A stretch of 20,464 bases of DNA from Candidatus Aenigmatarchaeota archaeon (GTDB taxonomy: Archaea; Aenigmatarchaeota; Aenigmatarchaeia; QMZS01). The stretch covers positions 1 to 20,464 of the forward strand of contig QMZS01000009.1 in NCBI GenBank assembly GCA_003663295.1, read 5' to 3'. Under the pieces are notes generated by a model. The model saw only the letters and a program-made list of their open reading frames with translations. It was not told where the DNA came from and did no database searches. The position numbers and the translations under genes were made by a program. The number at the start of each line of letters is the position of its first letter. Position 1 is the first letter of the stretch. Below, one piece after another: positions 1-7,383 of the stretch.

Positions 1-351
1 AATCAGACATTCATCCTCCGCACCATCAGAAACAAAAACAGCCTTCTTAATATTATATTTTTTAATCACTTCTTCCAACTGCCTTACAATTCTTACATCA
101 GATTCGGTGCCAACATTCTTATCGCCAGTAAAAGCAGCCAGATATACATTTTCACCCTGCTCCTTTAATTTATCATACTCTTTTATCGCCCCAAACAAAG
201 AATTTGCATCACTTTCCCCAGGATCCTTAATTGCAAGATTTTTTGCCACATCTAAATTTTCTTTCCTTCCGGTTATAGGTCCATTCACTCCGAGTTTCTC
301 TCCAATATCATTATCTCTGTCAACACAGATAACTAAAATAGGTTCTCCCAT
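1..351 (-). CDS. DUF373 family archaeal protein (5' part, runs off the left edge)
   Basis: The reading frame runs from an ATG at 351 to base 1 without a stop, giving 117 residues; the C-terminal part lies outside the window. The N-terminus has the family pattern VDRDNDIGEKLGVNGPITGR, then an NL..A..LAIKDPGESDAN segment, a FTGDKNVGTESD segment and VSDGAEDE. This is how archaeal DUF373 proteins begin: a soluble N-terminal domain, with membrane helices expected later in the full protein (family knowledge, not visible here). The biochemical role of the family is unknown to me. The gene lies 52 bp downstream of the 297-aa pilin-like gene on the same strand. An AT-rich TATA-like stretch (about 360-372) precedes its start, so it probably has its own promoter. 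Start and family assignment look solid. Confidence 0.88.
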   Translation of the reverse strand, partial: MGEPILVICVDRDNDIGEKLGVNGPITGRKENLDVAKNLAIKDPGESDANSLFGAIKEYDKLKEQGENVYLAAFTGDKNVGTESDVRIVRQLEEVIKKYNIKKAVFVSDGAEDECLI

Positions 352-403
352 AATAAACTTTATATTTAAGCAAATATTTAATAATAAAAACTTATTGAAA
401 ATA

Positions 404-1297
404 TTAAGGAATCTCTTCTTCCTGAACTAAATCAGATACACAAACCCTCACTCCTTCTTCTTTATCCAAACAGGCAATTCTGTATCTCTCAGCAGACTGT
501 TGATCCATTAATTCTTTATTTCCGCATATGTCAAGTTTGCACGGACCTATGCCGCAAGGATCTTCCACGCATTCATTTCTCCCAGCACCAGCAAGATAAT
601 CATCGCAATAGATAACATCCCCGCAACAGAAAATAAATTTAACTCTTGCATTCTCAGTTTCCTTTGAAAGTATTGGCATATCCTTGTAAAAACAATTGTA
701 AGGATATTCTTCAGGGAAAACTATTGGCTTAGATACATCAATCATATTCCTGGGCAACCCAAGGGAAATCACCAGACCGTTTTTATCTTTTATAATATAA
801 GAATGTTTCTTTTTTTTTGTGTGTTCTTCCAAATTACCCATTAATTCATTAAATTTATTGAATCCTTCACGATAATCCATCTGCAGTTTTAGTGAAAATT
901 CATTATAAAACTCAGTCCGTTTCCTCAATTTAACTTCATCGCAGGGCAACTGCGCAATTTCATTTATTGCCTCCCAGGTTTCAGGAAGATAAGAAAGATA
1001 AAACAAAACCGAGGAAGGAAAATAATTCATCCACCGGTACTCTGTATAAGTCTTTACCTGTATTGGCTCTCCGGTTACTGCACTCCTCAAATAAAAACCA
1101 ATGGTCAATGAAATTACAAGCACACCTAAAATAACAAGAAGCACTGCTACAACCGGATGTTCTATCCCGCCTTTCATTTTTCCTGTTTTATTGCAACCTT
1201 TTATTTTATCATTCATTTTTTCTGCATATCCATCAGATTCTATTCCTATTTTTCTTGTTTCCATGCAAGACCCCATTTTTATTTTTCCAGCACCCAT
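404..1297 (-). CDS. Pilin-like single-pass secreted protein, 297 aa
   Basis: I do not recognise a named family. From the ATG at 1297 the protein has a basic 42-residue leader, then MKGG (residues 41-44) followed directly by a hydrophobic helix (about 48-70), and then a soluble part of about 225 residues expected outside the cell. KG followed by a hydrophobic helix is the arrangement cut by archaeal class III (PibD/FlaK-type) prepilin peptidases. The C-terminal third is rich in cysteine (a CC pair near residue 227, then CVEDPCGIGPC and CGNK), which suggests disulfides. The first ATG sits one base past the stop of the upstream 1047-aa gene, supporting the long form. An internal ATG at 1177 would give a standard short class III leader, so the start is uncertain. 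It is the last gene of a three-gene unit with two other KG-leader proteins. Confidence 0.8.
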   Translation of the reverse strand: MGAGKIKMGSCMETRKIGIESDGYAEKMNDKIKGCNKTGKMKGGIEHPVVAVLLVILGVLVISLTIGFYLRSAVTGEPIQVKTYTEYRWMNYFPSSVLFYLSYLPETWEAINEIAQLPCDEVKLRKRTEFYNEFSLKLQMDYREGFNKFNELMGNLEEHTKKKKHSYIIKDKNGLVISLGLPRNMIDVSKPIVFPEEYPYNCFYKDMPILSKETENARVKFIFCCGDVIYCDDYLAGAGRNECVEDPCGIGPCKLDICGNKELMDQQSAERYRIACLDKEEGVRVCVSDLVQEEEIP

Positions 1298-1298
1298 A

Positions 1299-4200
1299 TT
1301 ATCCTGAAGGACATAAAGGATTTGTTTCCTTTAATATAAACACCTCATTAGTTAAAGTGGTATCATACATAATACATACATTTTCCCCTAAAATATTTGT
1401 TATAGGCATTCCTATCTTCCAATCCAAATGATCTATATTCAATATCCCTTTGCCTGTTATATCTTCACGACCAATACTATTTAAATATAAATTTACATCA
1501 GACTCATCTAAATTAACGCTACTGGACCATGCACTAACGTCCATTTTATCACACAATCTAGTAGCACCCCCTTTGCTAACATCCCAGCAATCTGCTATGG
1601 CATCTCCGATTTGTTTTATTTCATCCATAGCACCACCCAATAAACAATTATGATCTTCAGTTACTTCATCCACAACAATCCAATTAGATAAAGGCGATGT
1701 CCTATCTAAAAATTTGATGCATACTTTCTCAGCAGTGCCTCCCATCAAAGCCCCATTCCATCTCCATTTATAATTCTTTGTATAAGGGAAATCTTTACCT
1801 GTTATATCTCCGCGGTTAATGCTATTTAAATAAGCTATTACTTGATTTACATTTATAATCTTATCGCCTGACCAGCCACTAATATCTATTTTATCGCATA
1901 CTGCTGTGTCATCACCAATAGTTTCGGTGTTGCCATCCCAACAATTTGCTATTGCATTTCCTATTTGTTTTACTTCATTGCTCGCATAATTTCGTACGCA
2001 ATCAGGGTCTTCACTTATTTCATCTAAAACCACTAAATCTAACAAACGGGTATCTGAATATTTAATACATACTCTTTCGTTTCCTTTCCTTATATCCCCA
2101 TTCCATCTTAATCCAATTCTATGATATCCCTTATCTCTTAAATAAATTGACAATGCCACCTGAGTTACAATTACATCATTCGGCCAACCACTAATATCTA
2201 TCCTGTTGCACACGGTAGTATCATCGCCAATAGTCTCGGTGTTGCCATCCCAACAAGCAATCATAGCATCCCCGAGCTGCTTCAGTTCATCACTAAATGA
2301 ATCAGGATCTTCCAAATCTTCGGATTTTTCCGCTAGTAAAGTTACCTCGGAATTTTTAAGAACATATTCTATTGCGCCTTTACTTGTGGAATAATTAACA
2401 ACAATATAAACAGAATCCGCATTATTGTAAGGATAATCTTTTCTGCAAACTTTCTGTGTTATCTTAAGATTATCAACATCATATCTTTCATTATCCAGCA
2501 CAACAACATTGGAAGAATTAATGCTTGACCATAATTTCATTTTTGGGCAATATTCAGTTACAGTTTTACATTTCTTTACTAAATTCCCATCATCGTCTGT
2601 TTCTTCAATTACTTCATCGCAACAAAGACCTGTTGCATTTATTTCCCAGGTTATTTCCGCATTAGGATCTGCCATGCAATTAATAAATCTATTTTCCAAA
2701 TCATATGGATAAATAACACTTCTCTCTCCAAGCTCTTTACCTTTATAGGTGGTATTTACCAAAAACGCAGGAACGCACATGGAAGATTCTTCTTTTACAG
2801 GCCACAGAGGACTATAAACTTTTTGGCATGTATATAATCCATCACTTACTGAAGGCGGATTCTCCAAATAATTAGGAGAACAAAAAGAATTTTCTTCGCT
2901 GCACATCTCGCATTTTCCTCCTTCACCATTATCAACGCAATTCATACCATAACAATCCTCCGAATTACCGCAATCAGAAACTGTTGGCCAGGAATCACAT
3001 GCGGAAATAATTAATAATTTATCTCTTGGAACACTTTCAATAGTTCCATATTCTTCCAATACACTGGCCTTCGCAATAATATATTCTATATCTATTGCAT
3101 CATCAGGCATATTATCAAAAAGATGTAACTGGGACTGCGCATATTTACCCTGTACGTTTATTGAATATCCTGTTGAACAACATAGAACGCAATCTTCTTT
3201 ATCCACATACCAAGGTGCGCTTGACCTGCACCTGTCCTCGCAGAACCCAATTCTATTATCTTCATTCCAGGTATCTTTTACTTTCCCCACTCTAACAAAG
3301 AAATTTAATTTTTCCAGTCCTCCAGGGAATGTCCAATAATGTTTATGAGCTTCTCTTGGTCTGCATAGTTTAGCTGATAAATTGCTCTCATTAACAATCA
3401 TCTCAGGAATCTTTGTATTAAATTCACAAACACTGATTGAACGTTTTGTCCAATCTATATTATATTTTCCTAAATTTGAAGGAAGAATTGAAAGAACCCT
3501 TGTGGTCTCATCCCAACCCCATTTAAAACCGCACTCAGCATGAACTTCAGTTGTTACCACCCAATTACCAATATCATCTTCTACATCTTTAAGCCAATTC
3601 CATATAGTTCCAATAAAAGGTATTTTTCCAATTGCTTCATCTATCCATGAAGTTAAATCACCAACATAAGGTATTCTTAATATATATTCTCCTGAAAGAA
3701 AATCCATAAGATTTCTTTTAGTCTTTACTTCATTAGAACCTCCATACACAAGACAACCATCGGGATAACCTCCCAATTCATAAAAAGACTCAGATTTATT
3801 TTTAACTCCAACTTCATAAATCCCAGCTCTTAATTTTGTCGCTAAGTTGGTTGTTAATCCCGCAACCATAGTTCCAATCTCAACATCAGATTTATCAGAC
3901 ATGAATGTTGTCAAAGAACATATTGAATGAATCCTATTTCGCGGCATAATCCCCTGTTCGCCTTTAAAAGTCTTTATATTTCCCTCTTCAACAATAACTG
4001 TTTCAAGATTGGTGCCTTTTATTTTTTCAAAATCTTTCTCAGACATATATGCTTCCCCGCATGATTTGTAAACTGACTTGCTTTCAGGCGGAACATATAA
4101 AGAATAAACGTCCCCATCGCTGTCAGCTATATGAATAAAAAAATCAGAATTGGGTGTGAAATAATCATTCACATTTTCAAAAATAGAATCCGCTGTTTCT

Positions 4201-4442
4201 GTTGAATTAACACTCCAGGTCTTAAGAAATGTTTTATTAAATACATTTGGATAAACCGTCGCCTTATCCCACAAAGAAAACATATACGCAAAATCACAGG
4301 TTGTTGCTTTCTCAGGAATCTCTGTTGGAATCGTCTGAAAATTAAACCAAAACATTGCCATTGTAGCCATAATACCAACAAATATTGCCAATATCACTAC
4401 ATATCCAATTACATTCGAAGCCAAAGTTATTAATCCTTTCAT
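1299..4442 (-). CDS. Giant pilin-like, cysteine-rich secreted protein with three C-terminal repeats, 1047 aa
   Basis: No named family recognised. The N-terminus is MKG followed by a hydrophobic helix (about residues 5-33), a class III/type IV prepilin-like signal, so the remaining roughly 1000 residues should be extracellular and anchored by the helix. The middle (about 395-545) is dense in cysteine, with clusters such as CEDRC, CVLCC and CEMC, suggesting a disulfide-stabilised fold. Residues about 718-1043 hold three tandem copies of a module of roughly 95-110 residues, each beginning E.KQ[IL]G[DN]A and containing CWD, a C[ND][RK][IM]D motif and VCI[KM]. A segment near 240-253 (LMDFLSGEYI) resembles LMDLVSGKYI in the 167-aa protein at 13676-14179. 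The start overlaps the end of the upstream 166-aa gene by 4 bp (ATGA). Likely role by architecture: a surface adhesin or tip-like component of a pilus-type machine. The function is inference. Confidence 0.85.
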   Translation of the reverse strand: MKGLITLASNVIGYVVILAIFVGIMATMAMFWFNFQTIPTEIPEKATTCDFAYMFSLWDKATVYPNVFNKTFLKTWSVNSTETADSIFENVNDYFTPNSDFFIHIADSDGDVYSLYVPPESKSVYKSCGEAYMSEKDFEKIKGTNLETVIVEEGNIKTFKGEQGIMPRNRIHSICSLTTFMSDKSDVEIGTMVAGLTTNLATKLRAGIYEVGVKNKSESFYELGGYPDGCLVYGGSNEVKTKRNLMDFLSGEYILRIPYVGDLTSWIDEAIGKIPFIGTIWNWLKDVEDDIGNWVVTTEVHAECGFKWGWDETTRVLSILPSNLGKYNIDWTKRSISVCEFNTKIPEMIVNESNLSAKLCRPREAHKHYWTFPGGLEKLNFFVRVGKVKDTWNEDNRIGFCEDRCRSSAPWYVDKEDCVLCCSTGYSINVQGKYAQSQLHLFDNMPDDAIDIEYIIAKASVLEEYGTIESVPRDKLLIISACDSWPTVSDCGNSEDCYGMNCVDNGEGGKCEMCSEENSFCSPNYLENPPSVSDGLYTCQKVYSPLWPVKEESSMCVPAFLVNTTYKGKELGERSVIYPYDLENRFINCMADPNAEITWEINATGLCCDEVIEETDDDGNLVKKCKTVTEYCPKMKLWSSINSSNVVVLDNERYDVDNLKITQKVCRKDYPYNNADSVYIVVNYSTSKGAIEYVLKNSEVTLLAEKSEDLEDPDSFSDELKQLGDAMIACWDGNTETIGDDTTVCNRIDISGWPNDVIVTQVALSIYLRDKGYHRIGLRWNGDIRKGNERVCIKYSDTRLLDLVVLDEISEDPDCVRNYASNEVKQIGNAIANCWDGNTETIGDDTAVCDKIDISGWSGDKIINVNQVIAYLNSINRGDITGKDFPYTKNYKWRWNGALMGGTAEKVCIKFLDRTSPLSNWIVVDEVTEDHNCLLGGAMDEIKQIGDAIADCWDVSKGGATRLCDKMDVSAWSSSVNLDESDVNLYLNSIGREDITGKGILNIDHLDWKIGMPITNILGENVCIMYDTTLTNEVFILKETNPLCPSG
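1314..2291. repeat. Three tandem coding repeats inside the 1047-aa gene
   Basis: Protein-level modules map to about 2007-2291, 1647-1982 and 1314-1628. Copies 1 and 2 are closest: both contain WDGNTETIGDD followed by VC[ND][RK]IDISGW. Their DNA is nearly identical over a stretch of about 40 bases (about 1917-1957 against about 2229-2268), which points to fairly recent duplication or gene conversion. Copy 3 is more diverged (CWDVSKGGATRLCDKMDVSAW). Confidence 0.85.
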
Positions 4443-4939
4443 TTTCCAACAGTCACCAATTTTGAAATATATATAACCCCTTCATCCATTTTTTTGAAAC
4501 AAACAAAAAAAACCTGATCTCCTGAACCGCAGGAAGTAACATAAGGCTCATCCCCAACCATTTCCCAAGCCTCTGAATCCTCATTATAACTGTATAATTC
4601 CATATTACCAATTAGAGAATCTGATAGATACTCTTTCTCATCAAAATAATCATTTGCGGGACCCCAGATTCCAATATAATTGCTATGAATACTTACTTTA
4701 TTGCAGTTTTTTAGACTTGCGCATGTATAAGTTTCTACTGGAGCAATCTGCATCAAAAGCAGGATATTTTTTATCTGATAAACAGTATTCACTTTTAACT
4801 CGCTCATTCTTTCTGTTGCAAGAGAAAATCCCATTTGCTGCCATAAACCAAGAACCATAACCGCAAACATAAGACCAAAAATAAAGAAGAAATATTCCAC
4901 CTCGATACCCTTTAACTTCTTTTTATTTCTGATATGCAT
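4439..4939 (-). CDS. Pilin-like protein, 166 aa
   Basis: Starting at the ATG at 4939, the protein begins with a short basic leader (residues 1-11, five lysines and one arginine) ending in LKG, then IEVEYFFFIFGLMFAVMVLG as the hydrophobic helix. The acidic residues just after KG and the helix make this a good type IV pilin-like N-terminus. The soluble part of about 130 residues has few cysteines and no family signature I recognise. An upstream in-frame TTG at 5017 extends the frame by 26 residues, but the ATG gives a compact, conventional leader and is preferred. It is the first gene of the three-gene unit and overlaps the 1047-aa gene by 4 bp, so the two are probably translationally coupled. 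By analogy with pseudopilins it may build or prime a filament that carries the larger partner; that role is inference. Confidence 0.82.
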   Translation of the reverse strand: MHIRNKKKLKGIEVEYFFFIFGLMFAVMVLGLWQQMGFSLATERMSELKVNTVYQIKNILLLMQIAPVETYTCASLKNCNKVSIHSNYIGIWGPANDYFDEKEYLSDSLIGNMELYSYNEDSEAWEMVGDEPYVTSCGSGDQVFFVCFKKMDEGVIYISKLVTVGK

Positions 4940-5047
4940 AATTATACTTCTATTATGATAATTATAATAATCCCGGATTACTTGGTTCTTTAATGAAATT
5001 ATATATTTTAATATCAAAACTATAATTATATATAATCACATTAAATT
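4940..5047. promoter_or_regulatory. Divergent AT-rich promoter region
   Basis: This gap separates the start of the three-gene pilin-like unit (minus strand) from the 53-aa membrane protein (plus strand). It is very AT-rich, with TATA-like runs around 4953-4970 and 5020-5036. For the plus-strand gene, the TATA-like run near 5021-5030 lies about 25 bases before the ATG at 5048, the spacing expected for a leaderless archaeal transcript. No Shine-Dalgarno-like sequence is evident for either start. Confidence 0.5.
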
Positions 5048-5209
5048 ATGGTATCCCCGATAGCAGGTAATTTACTTTTATTCATTGGTCTGATAATATT
5101 TGTAATAGGGTTTATGATTTATATGAACGATTATCTTGGGGTAATTAACCTTGACTTCTCAGGTATTCCAATTTTTGGAGGGTTGCAAGAAAATATTTTT
5201 GGCAAGTAA
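5048..5209 (+). CDS. Small single-pass membrane protein, 53 aa
   Basis: The frame from ATG 5048 to TAA 5207-5209 encodes 53 residues. Residues about 5-26 form one strongly hydrophobic helix (AGNLLLFIGLIIFVIGFMIY), followed by an acidic turn (MNDYLG) and a short tail ending in FGK. There is no KG leader, so it does not look like a prepilin. Support for a real gene comes from the well-formed membrane helix, the TATA-like element about 25 bases upstream and its position divergent from the pilin-like unit. No family is recognised. It could be an accessory membrane subunit of the neighbouring secreted system, but nothing in the sequence proves that. Confidence 0.55.
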   Translation: MVSPIAGNLLLFIGLIIFVIGFMIYMNDYLGVINLDFSGIPIFGGLQENIFGK

Positions 5210-5277
5210 AAATTTCCGCCATGTGAGTTCAGGGATGAATAGTTTGCTTTTATGGCACTCAGATTTTCAAACTTATG

Positions 5278-5724
5278 TTAATACCCTCCTCCGCCAAACC
5301 AGATATTTCTTGCTTCTTCAACCTCGGTTTTATTCACATCATTTGAATCAGCTTTCCATCTTGCGATGAAGGACATTAATTCTGGCATATCAATTAAATT
5401 ATCGTTATTGGTGTCTGCTTTGTGATATTCATCACTTTGATTTCCATAATTGCAGATTTCCTGTGGGCAGGGATTGCCAAGATATTCCCGGATGTAAGAA
5501 GTTAATGTAACGGTTCCATTGATTGGATTTCCTGATGTTGAATTTGTATAATTTACATAGAACTTTGTGTAATTGGCGTAAACAGTATAAGAATCAGAAC
5601 TATCCCAAATAATTAAATTAATGTCCCTAGAACTTGTTGAACTCTAGGCTGATGCAATTCCTGAAACAACAAATAGAGATAACAGGAAAATCAATAACCC
5701 AGTAAAACCAACTCTTGTCATCAT
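5278..5724 (-). pseudogene. Secreted dockerin/EF-hand-like protein gene interrupted by one in-frame TAG
   Basis: From ATG 5724 the frame encodes a clear Sec-type signal peptide: MMTR, a hydrophobic core, then GIASA as the likely cleavage site. Codon 27 (5644-5646) is TAG. The same frame then continues for 121 residues to TAA at 5278-5280. The downstream part is low in charge and Asn/Thr/Ser-rich, and it ends in an EF-hand-type loop (KADTNNDNLIDMPELMSFI) plus a second weaker copy (DSNDVNKTEVEEARNIWFGG). That pair resembles the dockerin-like tails common on secreted DPANN proteins. Coding character on both sides of the TAG is intact and there is no frameshift. Possible explanations are a recent nonsense mutation, a sequence error, or UAG readthrough. 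UAG ends other genes here (S17 and the 54-aa protein), so genome-wide recoding is unlikely. A GGGGGG-containing stretch lies just before the start. Confidence 0.75.
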
Positions 5725-5801
5725 CGCCCCCCGATTTAAATTTAATAAATATAATTTTGAGATTGGCATAATTATCATTCTATTTGTATAATATCAAAAA
5801 T

Positions 5802-7316
5802 TCACCAACCACCCAATAAATTCAACATCTTTTCAGTAGCTTTTATTGCTGCCATAACTTGGTCTGAAGCAACACCTGAAGTGCAAAAAAGGTTTTTATT
5901 TCTCCAGGTTATTTTTGTCTCCACCAGAGCATCTGTCTTTCCTCCGGGAGGAATTATTACTTCATAATCCTCCAACTTAGGCAAGTCCAAATTTAATCTA
6001 TCAACCAGAATTTTCTTAAGAGCATTCATAAAAGCATCATAACACCCATCTCCCGCAGAACTCTCGGAATATTCTTTGCCTTTGTATTTTATTGTAACTG
6101 TTGCATTGGGAACTAATTTAAACCCGCATGAAACAACAACATCAATTATCTCCATTGTCTTTTTCTTAGGAGAATCTAAAACATCAGATATTAAAAAGGG
6201 CAAATCAGCGTATGTAATTGCCTGTTTTTTATCACCCAACTCATTTATTTTCCTGAGAACTTTCTCTTTTTCTTCCTTTGACAACTCCAGACCTAATTTC
6301 TTAAGGTTTTGTTCAAGACTTGCTTTGCCGCTCAATTTTCCCAGAGCATATTCCCTCTCCCGACCAAATCTTTCAGGAATTAATTTGGAAACATAGAGAT
6401 TTCCTTTCTTGTCCCCATCAGCGTGAACCCCCGCAGTCTGGGTAAATACATTTTCACCTATCACTGGTTTATTTGCGGGAATTCTTATGCCTGAAAACCT
6501 TTCAACCAATTTGCTTATTCCATATAAATAACTTTCTTCAACACCAGTCTCAAATTTAGTTTTATCATTTATAACAACAACCAATTCAGCAAGATTGGTA
6601 TTCCCTGCCCTCTCACCAAGACCATTTATTGTCGCATGCAATCCCATTGCTCCGGACTCCACTGCGTTTATTGAATTCGCAGTAGCAAACCCATAATCAT
6701 TGTGCGCGTGGAAATCAAAATGAATTTCAGGGAATTTTTCAACCATTATTTTAACATATTTTTTGGTTTCATCAGGAGACAAAATTCCCAGGGTGTCAGC
6801 GAGCATGATTCTTTTTGCGCCTAATCTGTCAAGAGCTTTTGTTATCTCAAACACATAATCCAGGGATTCTTTCATTCCCCTGCTCCAGTCCTCAAGATAA
6901 ACATTTAATTTGATATTTCTTTTCCCTGCCTCTGAGAACACTTCTGAAATATCTTTTATGTGAAATTCAGGGGTCTTTCTTATCTGATTGGTAAGTTGAT
7001 TTAAAGAACCTTTCACAAGCAAATTCATAACTTTTCCTCCTGTCCGGTTAACCCAATCAACAGATTTATTCCCGTCCACAAACCCAAGAATTTCCACCTT
7101 ATCCAAAAAATCATTCTCTTTCGCATATTTAAATATTTCCTCAGCTGCCCTGAAATCTCCCTCTGAAGTTCTTGCTGAACAAATCTCAATCCTGTCAACT
7201 TTCAGGTTATTTAATAGCATTTTGAAAATACTTAGTTTCTCCTCTGAAGTAAAAGAAAGTCCTCTCATCTGCTCCCCGTCTCTCAGAGTGGTATCAAGAA
7301 ATTCTATTTTAGCCAT
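5802..7316 (-). CDS. 2-isopropylmalate synthase-like (LeuA/citramalate/homocitrate synthase family), 504 aa
   Basis: This acyl-CoA:2-oxoacid condensing enzyme of the DRE-TIM family has DTTLRDGEQ at residues 8-16, the metal-binding HAH at about 203-205 in FDFHAHNDYG, NGLGERAGNTNLAE near 231-245, and TAGVHADGD near 294-302. Residues about 390-500 match the LeuA regulatory (allosteric) domain, with STGDG-like SSAGDGCYDAFMNALKKI and IPPGGKTDALVET. The overall layout, including NKPVIGENVFTQ and PERFGREREYALGKLSGKAS, closely resembles the roughly 500-aa LeuA-like enzymes I know from Bacteroidetes, which suggests cross-domain transfer (inference from memory). Substrate cannot be fixed from sequence. 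No leuB, leuC or leuD lies in the window. The start is the ATG at 7316; an in-frame TTG immediately before it is less likely. It is divergent from the thioredoxin reductase gene. Confidence 0.9.
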   Translation of the reverse strand: MAKIEFLDTTLRDGEQMRGLSFTSEEKLSIFKMLLNNLKVDRIEICSARTSEGDFRAAEEIFKYAKENDFLDKVEILGFVDGNKSVDWVNRTGGKVMNLLVKGSLNQLTNQIRKTPEFHIKDISEVFSEAGKRNIKLNVYLEDWSRGMKESLDYVFEITKALDRLGAKRIMLADTLGILSPDETKKYVKIMVEKFPEIHFDFHAHNDYGFATANSINAVESGAMGLHATINGLGERAGNTNLAELVVVINDKTKFETGVEESYLYGISKLVERFSGIRIPANKPVIGENVFTQTAGVHADGDKKGNLYVSKLIPERFGREREYALGKLSGKASLEQNLKKLGLELSKEEKEKVLRKINELGDKKQAITYADLPFLISDVLDSPKKKTMEIIDVVVSCGFKLVPNATVTIKYKGKEYSESSAGDGCYDAFMNALKKILVDRLNLDLPKLEDYEVIIPPGGKTDALVETKITWRNKNLFCTSGVASDQVMAAIKATEKMLNLLGGW

Positions 7317-7383
7317 CAATAATTATGATTTATTCAAAATAATACAAACTATCAAATATAATAATTATTTTCAACACTAAATT
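7317..7383. promoter_or_regulatory. Divergent promoter between the LeuA-like and thioredoxin reductase genes
   Basis: This 67-bp, very AT-rich spacer lies between two divergent start codons. A TATA-like run around 7353-7362 sits about 26 bases upstream of the plus-strand ATG at 7384, consistent with a leaderless transcript. A second AT-rich run near 7325-7345 can serve the minus strand. No Shine-Dalgarno-like sequence is seen. Confidence 0.45.

Noticed and set aside
107..430. Plus-strand ORF of 107 aa at the left edge
   Set aside because: It is the antisense shadow of the DUF373 gene and of the end of the 297-aa gene; the minus-strand frame matches a known family.
4940..5017. TTG start for the 166-aa pilin-like protein
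   Set aside because: The extension is AT-rich promoter-like sequence, and the ATG at 4939 gives a standard prepilin leader.
5151..5369. Plus-strand ORF of 72 aa
   Set aside because: It overlaps the end of the 53-aa membrane protein and the antisense of the dockerin-like gene, whose frame is clearly coding.
5644..5646. Genome-wide UAG recoding (pyrrolysine)
   Set aside because: UAG terminates at least the S17 gene and the 54-aa gene at normal positions, so general reassignment is not supported; only local readthrough remains possible.
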